NCBI GenBank assembly: GCA_036435485.1
Contig: CM071600.1
Coordinates: 54,991,546-55,055,545, forward strand
Reading direction: 5' to 3'
DNA from: Saposhnikovia divaricata
Taxonomy: Eukaryota; Streptophyta; Magnoliopsida; Apiales; Apiaceae
Length of the DNA stretch: 64,000 bases
Shown: positions 46,408 to 56,019 of the stretch, piece by piece
Layout of the letters: each line of letters opens with the position of its first letter
Numbering within the stretch: position 1 is the first letter of the stretch
Notes under the pieces: model-generated
Databases searched by the model: none
What the model saw: the letters and a program-made list of their open reading frames with translations, nothing else
Told to the model about the DNA's origin: nothing
Translations under genes and position numbers: made by a program

Positions 46408-46854
46408 ATGCTATTGGAATCCAATTTATACAGTGCACTCCATGAACGAGATGATGCAGAACTCATCCAAGAAAACCATGAGGCTGTGCCTGTGGCCCCC
46501 CGACAAGGAATGTCGCGTTCAAAATTCTTTGTGATTGCACTATGTTGCAGTTTCTGTTGGTACTTGGTCCCTAATTACTTATTTCCAACACTGCAAAGCG
46601 TCTCATGGGTTTGCTGGGCATTTCCTAACTCTGTAACAGCCCACCAGCTTGGTTCAGGTTTTAATGGTCTGGGAATCGGAGCGTTTACTTTGGATTGGTC
46701 AGCTGTGGCATCGTACTTGTCTAGTCCTCTCATTTCTCCTTTCTTTGCCATTGTCAATGTTTTCATTGGCTATACATTGTTTGTCTATGTTGTCATTCCT
46801 CTGTCGTATTGGGGACTCAATGCCTACAATGCCCAAACGTTTCCAATTGAATAA
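46408..46854 (+). pseudogene. Oligopeptide transporter (OPT) exon fragment
   Basis: A 148-residue open frame matches part of a plant OPT-family proton-coupled peptide transporter. It shows NLYSALHERDD, then FFVIALCCSFCWYLVPNYLF (a transmembrane segment), VSWVCWAFPNSVTAHQLGSG, LGIGAFTLDWSAVASYLSSP, LISPFFAIVNVFIGYTLFVY and YWGLNAYNAQTFPI. Intact OPTs have over 700 residues and a dozen or more helices, so this is roughly a fifth of the protein with three or four helices. Start and end fall inside the transporter; the frame ends at a TAA soon after FPIE. It lies between the CACTA subterminal arrays on the same strand as the S12 piece. Function as a transporter is excluded. The preserved frame suggests recent capture or some constraint. 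Confidence 0.85.
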
Positions 46855-47044
46855 AAAGGTTAAATGTGTTGACTGTCGAGTGTTGGCTGTTGTAAAGTTT
46901 TAATTATTGATTTTGAACTCAGGTTCATGTCGGGTTTTTTACTCTGTGTGTGGGTTATGTGAGAATAGTGAATATTATCTGATTTCTGAGTTTACGTTTC
47001 TGCTGTAGGTACAGCTTGAGTTACATACTTGAACAAGAAGAAAA

Positions 47045-47655
47045 ATGTCTGGGTAAGTTATGGTCGCTCTTTGATGTAATGACTAAGAAGTTTGTTTTAA
47101 ATATTAGGTTTTTACTTGGTTGTACTTGTTAAAGTGGCTTTATAATCAGGTTGATGCATTAAAATATGGTGATGTTGATCATTGAATGTTAGATGTATAA
47201 AGTTGTATTATGCAACTAGAATGAATTTTGTAAAGTAATTGTCATTTGGTAGTGAAATGATTGCTTGTACTAGAAAACCAAGCACTTTGAAATGATAGAA
47301 ACACTTTAATTTGCCACGTATTCGTTAGTAGTGTCTCCTAAACATACATGTCCTAAATTTTTATGTGAATTTAATTGCAGGGAAGATGTGGTTGTACCAA
47401 CTGAGGTTCCAGCACCTGCAGCAGCAGCTCCAGGTCTGGCTGAACCTATGGACATCATGACGGGTTTGCAGCTTGTGCTTAAGAAGTCACTTGCTCATGG
47501 TGGACTTGCCCGAGGTCTCCATGAAGGTGCAAAGGTGATTGAGAAACATGCTGCCCAGCTATGTGTATTGGCGGAGGACTGCAACCAGCCTGACTATGTC
47601 AAATTGGTCAAGGCACTTTGTGCTGACAACAATGTTAGCTTGGTGACTGTTTTTT
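47045..47655 (+). pseudogene. 40S ribosomal protein S12 (eS12) gene fragment
   Basis: Two exons of a cytosolic ribosomal protein S12 gene. Exon 1 (47045-47052) encodes only MSG plus part of the next codon before gtaagt. The acceptor ttgcag at 47375-47380 leads into exon 2, GEDVVVPTEVPAPAAAAPGL, then EPMDIMTGLQLVLKKSLAHG, GLARGLHEGAKVIEKHAAQL, CVLAEDCNQPDYVKLVKALC and NNVSLVTV before a TGA at 47655-47657. The normal protein has about 140 residues; roughly the last 50 are missing. The original splice junction is kept, so genomic DNA, not a processed mRNA, was captured. With the OPT piece it makes this a Pack-CACTA element. A chimeric transcript is possible; a working S12 is not. Confidence 0.88.
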
Positions 47656-47898
47656 GATAAATGCATATAGGAATTCTTATTATGTATTAGACTTTAATTT
47701 TCTTGAAGTGTGGTGTTCAATAAATTGATGTACTGAATATTTGTGTAATATTTTCTATTAATAATATCTTGTTAGTAGTCAGTTTTCTTTTATTGCTTCA
47801 GGGTGCTATTTTTATGAAATGGGACAAAATGGATGCAGCTGGGTATTGCTTAAAAAATAGAAAAAATATTTTTTTTTTTAAAATTTTTTTTGACAATA

Positions 47899-48175
47899 TA
47901 CGTCGGTTCTTATATTTAACCGACGTAAAAGGTCATTTTTGTACAAATGACATTATACGTCGGTCTTTTGAACATTATACGTCGGGCTTTGTTCTACATT
48001 ATACGTCGGATTTTTCAACATTATACGTCGGCTTTTTAGCGACGTATATTTAGACTTTATACGTCGCCTTTTTAACCGACGTAAAAGACTCGTGACTTTA
48101 TACGTCGCCCCTCCATACGTCGCCATTTAACCGACGTATAAGACCTATTTAACCGACGTATAAAGTCATTTTTGT
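47899..48175. repeat. Right subterminal CACTA repeats
   Basis: About ten ATACGTCGG motifs and several reversed CCGACGTA copies between 47899 and 48175, mirroring the left array. The regular spacing could be mistaken for a CRISPR array, but the units vary, invert and sit at a transposon end. Confidence 0.9.
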
Positions 48176-48402
48176 ACTAGTGTTTCATGTTAGTTGCATT
48201 CATGCATTGCATTGGATTTTGTGGGTACATTCGCTATAGGCCCTCACGAGACCTTACTCGTCCACTAGGGCTGCCTAGGGGTTTAAAGGGCTTGTTGCAT
48301 ATGCCAAATGCAACCGTGATCACCTACGGAAGTGGTACTAGTTAGTTAGTTAGTTGTAACTGTTTATGCTTGAGGACAAACATCGGTTTAAGTTTGGGGG
48401 TG

Positions 48403-50525
48403 TGATAAGTGGATTTATATCCACTTGGATCGCTTCAATTCGGCTTAAATTGACTGTCTTGGACCCAAGTTTATTGTAGTTTTGATTTGTTTTGCTTAGA
48501 TGTGCAGATTTACAAGAATGTCGATTATGGGTGATGCTTCTATCATGTTTGGAGGATTAATTGATTAAAATTCGGATTTTCCGGGAAGGTTGCGCAGTCT
48601 ACACTGTTTTGGCCATATCTGGAGTTCTAGAAGTCCGTTTTAAGCGATCTTACAGCTCACGCGAAGTTTGGGAGATTTTCTACAACCTGGGACAGATAGT
48701 AGGTGCAGGGAGCGTGTAGTTAAAATTCGCACACGTGTTCTTTGTGAAGCAAGGCTGAAAGATTACTGTTTTGCCCTTTTTCTAATTCTAATTGTATTTT
48801 GGGCAGTTGTTAGTACCTAATTCGAATTCTAATTGTAATAGAAGGTAATTTCTTGCTGGGCAAGAAATCTAGAGCCTATATAAACACATCCAACCCCTTG
48901 TAAATTAGACAATTAGACAATTAGATATCTTGTACATAATATAGTTTAGATTTGCAAGGGAAAAAAGGGGAGAAAGATTCAACGCTCGTGACAAGCAACG
49001 GATCTAGATCTACTTCATCTTTTGTATCATAGATTTGTTTTCTCAACTCTTTGTTTTATTAATATTATTATTATTATTCATATCTTGTCTTTTATCATGG
49101 TTTCAATAGAACCCATGATGACGAGAGGTTCAATCATGAACTAATCGTTGTCATGGGATTCTAACGGATTTATTTATGGAGCTTTAGTATCTTGATGCTT
49201 TAAAGATCTGTGTGTGATGTATGTTGATATCCTCGTATGGTTGTGCTTCATGTGTTTAGATGCGTAGCTAACATCTAATCTGTTAATCTCTAGTGAAGTG
49301 AAAGTGGATCTTGAGATTTAGAACTTGCCATGCTAGCATAGGTTCATGATTGTTTATCAACATGATTCGTAGTATGAGATGAAAATACTTATATTGCCCT
49401 GTGTGATCTTAATGGATAACTTGTTCTTCAACCGTTATGTTTTCAAATTCTATAGACATATAGGGTATAAGCATAATTGGTGTCTATTCATCTTCTATAT
49501 CTTTTGTGGATGTATGGGTAGTTTGGTATACGTATGCTGACAGGTAGCGTGTACTTATTTCATGTTATCTGATCAGATATCATAACCATTGCATATAGTG
49601 ATTAAAGGCGTCAGATCTAAGCGAAGTATTTAATGAAGTTAGGATTCCATGTTACTCTTGTAAACGTAATTCGATTTCAATTCTCATTAGTTAGTTAATT
49701 CTTAGAGCATCTCCAACGGGGTTTCCTATTTTGAACCCCTAAAATATAGTAAAATAATGGTTACCTAAAATATAGGGAACCAAAAAGCTGTTTTACTCCA
49801 ATGGTAATCCCTATTTGGTTCCCTATATTTTTAAAAATATTATTTAATTAGTATTTTAAATTTTGTATTTTACAATATAATTTATATGATTGTTTTCAAG
49901 TACTTATAAATCCATCATTTACCAAATATTAAATTTTAAATCATTAACTTATTAAAATTAAATTATAAATTAAAAAACAAAAAAGAAAATAAAACAAAAA
50001 AAAATTAAATTTAGCAGAGACAGAACACATAAACACACAGACACAGACCATAGCCACACAACATATATACACTCACAGTCACACACAAACACAGACAAAC
50101 ACATAAACAGGCGGGAGATGAGAAATTGCAGGAGAAACCAGCGGGAGATGACCTGGATATATAGGGGTCTGCTTTTTGCTCCCTCAAATAAGGGGCTGAG
50201 TTTTCTCTCACCTAAAATATATAAGGGATGGGGAGTAGCATTGGAGGGCTGTTTTGCAGTACCGATCCCTAAATTTTGTCCAGCTAGGCTCAATATAGGT
50301 AAGGGGCAAGTGCGTTGGAGTTGCTCTTAGTTGTTAATTTACTTCTTAGTTAATTTAGTTAATTAAACCCAATTTGTTATTTGTCTTAGCAGTGAGTAAT
50401 AACCATACATTGTTGCATAGGTACAATAACTGAATTAAAACCATAACCAGATCTCTGTGGGAACGAACTCAACTTTATTCTATATTACTTGTGACCGCGT
50501 ACGCTTGCGTGTATTAGTGTAAACA
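48403..50525 (+). repeat. LTR-a of the tandem array (contains a MITE)
   Basis: Starts TGATAAGTGG within the palindrome AAGTGGATTTATATCCACTT and ends GTGTAAACA before AGTTTTTG. Length 2,123 bp, or 1,498 bp after removing the MITE and its duplicated TTA, identical to LTR-b. A TATA box (CCTATATAAACAC, near 48875) marks the promoter. Confidence 0.88.
49705..50326. mobile_element. Tourist-like (PIF/Harbinger) MITE
   Basis: 622-bp element with terminal inverted repeats GAGCATCTCCAACG and (reversed right end) GAGCAACTCCAACG. It is flanked by TTA at 49702-49704 and 50327-50329, the TWA target of PIF/Harbinger transposases. The same site without the element is seen in LTR-b (AATTCTTAGTTGTT near 54503). 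No coding capacity; the open frames inside are repeat translation. Confidence 0.92.
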
Positions 50526-50723
50526 AGTTTTTGAAGTTATATTATGAGAGCATATTTGTGTTATTGTGATCCTACTTTAGTCGACTAGTCGAGTGTTTTT
50601 GTTGGAAGAAAAATAGTAAAAGTATGTGGGGGGAAAATAGGTGGTTGTGTATGATTTATTATAAGTTCCTACTAGCTTTTGACACTTCACCTGTTTTGGC
50701 TTATCTGACATACCTTGTCCCTA

Positions 50724-50747
50724 TGTAATATACAATTTTGCATATTT

Positions 50748-50817
<70 letters not shown>

Positions 50818-52562
50818 GAATAAAAATTAGAATTGGTGATACATTTATATTTATTTGTTAATTAGAAAAAGAATTAGTAATTAGAGAAGAAAAAGGAATG
50901 AATAATAAACTGTTTAATTAGTTATTAAAATTCTAATAATTATAGGATAATTAGAGTATATATATCCATGTTATTTGTAGTCCGAATAAAAGAAGTCTTA
51001 TAATAAAACCCTAGAGCTAAGCCGCAGGTTTAATAAAAAACAGAGAAGACAGGGGCGCTGAGTTTGATATTTTAGCTTCTTGATTCACTTCATTATCAGG
51101 ATATCAACAAGAACAGGTACTATATAACAAACACTTTTGAATACTAGATAGCTATGTGAATACTATATTGAAGCTTTAATACCAAGATGTCCACATAGAT
51201 TTTATAAGTCCCTGTACACTAATATTTGTATGAACTCCTTAAGTCATTAATTATAAAGTAATTGATATACTAGTTAGGTGTTAATATTTCATTAAACTTA
51301 CTGGTAATCATGTTCCCGTGCATGTATTTATACTAGAGTCAAAATACTACATTTATGAGATTAAGATTTATGTTTGTACTTTAATTAATTATGTATAAAC
51401 CATTAAATAATGTTATATAAAATTGGTACAGGTGATGGTAATTGCTAATACATGAGCATGTAAGTGTCGTTATTGTTGTCCAGAGCAAACATATCAAAAG
51501 CAGTGATAATTTTAATTATTAAATATATAAAGAGGGTATGCTAATTATAAATAATAATTTTGTATTAGATCGGGGGCCGGGAAATTAGCGGATCGGTTGC
51601 AGATTTCGTTAGTATTTTTAGTTGCTATATTCGAGGTACGGATTCTCTCCCCTTTTTATTCGGCACTACTCATTTTAGAATTAGTTATATTAAATCTGTT
51701 TTGTCCTCAAATCTATTCGCCTGGTTTTAATTGTTTTGATCGTTCTAATTTTGAAAAATGTTTTGACTCGTTGATTTTGGAAAGTGATTTTATATCTGTT
51801 TTGAAAATTTTTAAATATTTGTTTCTGTGAGTTTCTGAAATTTTCTGAATTTGTTGGAAATGTTCAAATATTTGTTTATTGTGATATCAAAGATTTTGCG
51901 AAGTATTTTATTTGAACCCTTATCGATATAGGGTATACCGAGTTAACCAGCTGTAGGGGTACTACAGCCATGTCATTGCGGCACCAGTGACATGACATTT
52001 CCGTGGCAGTGTGATTGGTCACGGCGTATCCTTCTGATAGCTCAGGTGGAGAGCTTTTGCGCATTTTGATATTTGTTTCAGAATACGTGGGTGCACCCAT
52101 AGTTTGATTTGATTTGTGATTTGATTTGACGGTGACGTTGTATATGCCGTACACGTTATCCGATTTGTTGCACACATTAGGTACCCTATGATGTGTGTAT
52201 TTGTATATGTTCTGTTCTGATCTCGGTATGAAATATCCTAACCCCTCGTTGCTTCAGCCATGCTTATTTTGAAATAAATGTTTAATTATAAACTGTCAAT
52301 CATAGATAACTGTTTTTCTATTTTATAAACTATATTCCAAATTCGTACTGGGCAATTGGCTCATGCCGTATTCTTTTTCTGGCAGGTGCTTAGGGGGATC
52401 TGGGATTGTGTGATGGAGAGCTACCCTTATTCGTTTGATTAGGACTTATGGACTTCCAGCATTATTTAGACTTAATCATTTGTTTAGAGATTATTTTATT
52501 GCTCTGTGCAGGTTATGGATTTTAATTAATATCTCCTCCCATTTTAGGAAGGGGGTGTTACA
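50724..52562 (+). mobile_element. Solo LTR, 1,839 bp
   Basis: Begins TGTAATATAC and ends GGGGGTGTTACA, with perfect 5-bp flanking repeats CCCTA (50719-50723 and 52563-52567). The uninterrupted site CCTTGTCCCTAACCCCG is present at the LTR-b/LTR-c internal region near 54900. TG...CA ends plus a 5-bp duplication identify an LTR; no internal region or second LTR is attached, so LTR-LTR recombination has removed the rest. A TATA-like TATATATATCC near 50958 could be its promoter. Confidence 0.85.
50750..50815. repeat. (ATA)n microsatellite
   Basis: About 22 uninterrupted trinucleotide units near the 5' end of the solo LTR. Confidence 0.97.
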
Positions 52563-53206
52563 CCCTAGCCCCGTTACAACCCAAATAAAGACCTTTTGAT
52601 TATCGTCATTGATGTATGTTGTGTTAAGAGTTAGATTGATACCAAATGTCAAGCATGCTTATGATTTTGTTGGAATTGAGTGATACACTTACCCTTGTTC
52701 TTGAGTGAATATTCTTCTGTGAGTGGATTGTGAGTGTTTGCTTGTTTTTGCGTATGAGATCCCGAGTTTTGTCTCAAAGATGTACTCTTGTAGGCTTAGC
52801 ATGTTTACTAACTTATTCTTACACTTGACATGGACTTGTGAGAACTTATGCATGTTCATTGAGTAGACTATGTGAATGCTTGCACGTTCGACACCAAGAC
52901 ATCGTATTATTACTTTTATTCTTAAGTTGATATGGCATGAGAGGATGTGAAGGTATGGTAGGATATTAGTAGTAAATCATTTGCATTTTCATGTTAGTTG
53001 CATTCATGCATTGCATTGGATTTTGTGGGTACATTCGCTATAGGCCCTCACGAGACCTTACTCGTACACTAGGGCTGCCTAGGGGTTTAAAGGGCTTGTT
53101 ACATATGCCAAATGCAACCGTGATCACCTACGGAAGTGGTACTAGTTAGTTAGTTAGTTGTAATTGTTTATGCTTGAGGACAAACATCGGTTTAAGTTTG
53201 GGGGTG

Positions 53207-54704
53207 TGATAAGTGGATTTATATCCACTTGGATCGCTTCAATTCGGCTTAAATTGATTGTCTTGGACTCAAGTTTATTGTAGTTTTGATGTGTTTTGCT
53301 TATTTGTGCAGATTTACAAGAATGTCGATTATGGGTGATGCTTCTATCGTGTTTGGAGGATTAATTGATTAAAATTCGGATTTTCCGGGAAGGTTGCGCA
53401 GTCTACACTGTTTTGGCCATATCTGGAGTTCTAGAAGTCCGTTTTCAGCGATCTTACAGCTCACTTGAAGCTTGGGAGATTTTCTACAACCTGGGACAGA
53501 TAGCAGGTGCAGGGAGCATGTAGTTAAAATTCGCACACGTGTTCTTTGTGAAGCAAGGCTGAAAGATTACTGTTTTGCCCTTTTTCTAATTCTAATTGTA
53601 TTTTGGGCAGTTGTTAGTACCTAAATCGAATTCTAATTGTAATAGAAGGTAATTTCTTGCTGGGCAAGAAATATAGAGCCTATATAAACACATCCAACCC
53701 CTTGTAAATTAGACAATTAGACAATTAGATATCTTGTACATAATATAGTTTAGATTTGCAAGGGAGAAAAGGGGAGAAAGATTCAACGCTCGTGACAAGC
53801 AACGGATCTAGATCTACTTCATCTTTTGTATCATAGATTTGTTTTCTCAACTCTTTGTTTTATTAATATTATTATTATTATTCATATCTTGTCTTTTATC
53901 ATGGTTTCAATAGAACCCATGATGACGAGAGGTTCAATCATGAACTAATCGTTGTCATGGGATTCTAACGGATTTATTTATGGAGCTTTAGTATCTTGAT
54001 GCTTTAAAGATTTGTGTGTGATGTATGTTGATATCCTCGTATGGTTGCGCTTCATGTGTTTAGATGCGTAGCTAACATCTAATCTGTTAATCTCTTGTGA
54101 AGTGAAAGTGGATCTTGAGATTTAGAACTTGCCATGCTAGCATAGGTTCATGATTGTTTATCAACATGATTCGTAGTATGAGATGAAAATACTTATATTG
54201 CCCTGTGTGATCTTAATGGATAACTTGTTATTCAACCGTTATGTTTTCAAATTCTATAGACATATAGGGTATAAGCATAATTGGTGTATATTCATCTTCT
54301 ATCTCTTTTGTGGATGTATGGGTAGTTTGGTATACGTATGCTGACAGGTAGCGTGTACTTATTTCGTGTTATCCGATCAGATATCATAACCATTGCATAT
54401 AGTGATTAAAGGCGTCAGATCTAAGCGAAGTATTTAATGAAGTTAGGATTCCATGTTACTCTTGTAAACGTAATTCGATTTCAATTCTCGTTAGTTAGTT
54501 AATTCTTAGTTGTTAATTTATTTCTTAGTTAATTTAGTTAATTAAACCCAATTTGTTATTTGTCTTAGCAGTGAGTAATAACCATACATTGTTGCATAGG
54601 TACAATAACTGAATTAAAACCATAACCAGATCTCTGTGGGAACGAACTCAACTTTATTCTATATTACTTGTGACCGCGTACGCTTGCGTGTATTAGTGTA
54701 AACA
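53207..54704 (+). repeat. LTR-b of the tandem array
   Basis: Uninterrupted 1,498-bp copy that supplies the empty site for the Tourist-like MITE in LTR-a. Differs from LTR-a by scattered substitutions, for example CACTTGAAGCTTG here against CACGCGAAGTTTG there. Confidence 0.9.
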
Positions 54705-55541
54705 AGTTTTTGAAGTTATATTATGAGAGCATATTTGTGTTATTGTGATCCTACTTTAGTCGACTAGTCGAGTGTTTTTGTTGGAAGAAAAATAGTAAAA
54801 GTATGTGGGGGGAAAATAGGTGGTTGTGTATGATTTATTATAAGTTCCTACTAGCTTTTGACACTTCACCTGTTTTGGCTTATCTGACATACCTTGTCCC
54901 TAACCCCGTTACAACCCAAATAAAGACCTTTTGATTATCGTCATTGATGTATGTTGTGTTAAGAGTTAGATTGATACCAAATGTCAAGCATGCTTATGAT
55001 TTTGTTGGAATTGAGTGATACACTTACCCTTGTTCTTGAGTGAATATTCTTTTGTGAGTGGATTGTGAGTGTTTGCTTGTTTTTGCGTATGAGATCCCGA
55101 GTTTTGTCTCAAAGATGTACTCTTGTAGGCTTAGCATGTTTACTAACTTATTCTTACACTTGACATGGACTTGTGAGAACTTATGCATGTTCATTGAGTA
55201 GACTATGTGAATGCTTGCACTTTCGACACCAAGACATCGTATTATTACTTTGATTCTTAAGTTGATATGGCATGAGAGGATTTGAAGGTATGGTAGGATA
55301 TTAGTAGTAAATCATTTGCATTTTCATGTTAGTTGCATTCATGCATTGCATTGGATTTTGTGGGTACATTCGCTATAGGCCCTCACGAGACCTTACTCGT
55401 CCACTAGGGCTGCCTAGGGGTTTAAAGGGTTTGTTGCATATGCCAAATGCAACCGTGATCACCTACGGAAGTGGTACTAGTTAGTTAGTTAGTTGTAATT
55501 GTTTATGCTTGAGGACAAGCATCGGTTTAAGTTTGGGGATG
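54705..55541 (+). repeat. Uninterrupted internal unit of the array
   Basis: 837 bp between LTR-b and LTR-c, non-coding, with neither the solo LTR nor the CACTA insertion. It shows the ancestral arrangement and provides both empty sites. Confidence 0.85.
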
Positions 55542-56019
55542 TGATAAGTGGATTTATATCCACTTGGATCGCTTCAATCCGGCTTAAATTGATTGTCTTG
55601 GACTCAAGTTTATTGTAGTTTTGATGTGTTTTGCTTATTTGTGCAGATTTACAAGAATGTCGATTATGGGTGATGCTTCTATCGTGTTTGGAGGATTAAT
55701 TGATTAAAATTCGGATTTTCCGGGAAGGTTGCGCAGTCTACACTGTTTTGGCCATAACTGGAGTTCTAGAAGTCTGTTTTCAGCGATCTTATAGCTCACG
55801 CGAAGCTTGGGAGATTTTCTACAACCTGGGATAGATAGCAGGTGCAGGGAGCATGTAGTTAAAATTCGCGCACGTGTTCTTTGTGAAGCAAGGCTGAAAG
55901 ATTACTGTTTTGCCATTTTTCTAATTCTCATTGTATTTTGAGCAGTTGTTAGTACCTAAATCGAATTCTAATTGTAATAGAAGGTAATTTCTTGCTGGGC
56001 AAGAAATCTAGAGCCTATA
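55542..56019 (+). repeat. LTR-c, truncated
   Basis: The first 478 bp of the LTR, ending abruptly at GAGCCTATA where LTR-a and LTR-b continue TAAACAC. The break falls in the LTR TATA box region and joins the chromovirus-like pol fragment. Confidence 0.88.

Larger units (their letters stand above)
44175..48182 (+). mobile_element. Pack-type CACTA transposon with captured gene fragments
   Basis: 4,008-bp element with perfect 13-bp terminal inverted repeats, CACTAGTACAAAA at the left and TTTTGTACTAGTG at the right, and a 3-bp target duplication. Both subterminal regions are packed with TATACGTCGG motifs in both orientations, the presumed transposase-binding arrays of CACTA (En/Spm) elements. No transposase is seen; instead the body holds pieces of an oligopeptide transporter and of ribosomal protein S12. 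It is therefore non-autonomous and moved by a transposase from elsewhere. Confidence 0.93.
43899..56019 (+). mobile_element. Tandem array of a non-autonomous LTR element (internal-LTR-internal-LTR-internal-LTR)
   Basis: Direct repeats form the series: partial internal (43899-48402, split by a CACTA element), LTR-a (48403-50525), internal (50526-53206, split by a solo LTR), LTR-b (53207-54704), internal (54705-55541), LTR-c (55542-56019, truncated). After removing insertions LTR-a and LTR-b are both 1,498 bp and the two full internal parts 838 and 837 bp. The internal part is non-coding, ends in a polypurine tract (AAGTTTGGGGGTG) and lacks a primer site: AGTTTTTG after the LTR runs into AAGTTATATTATG. 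Sharing of LTRs between units is the product expected from unequal recombination. Confidence 0.85.

Noticed and set aside
47899..48175. CRISPR-like regular repeats
   Set aside because: Units vary, alternate in orientation and form the subterminal part of a CACTA transposon in a plant genome.
49970..50330. Short frames on both strands within the MITE
   Set aside because: The element is a TTA-flanked Tourist-like MITE; frames are Ser/Cys/Leu-rich translations of CA/TG-rich DNA.
52260..52562. Possible start of a full LTR retrotransposon body after 52562
   Set aside because: The CCCTA repeat and the sister empty site show the element ends at 52562, so only a solo LTR is present.
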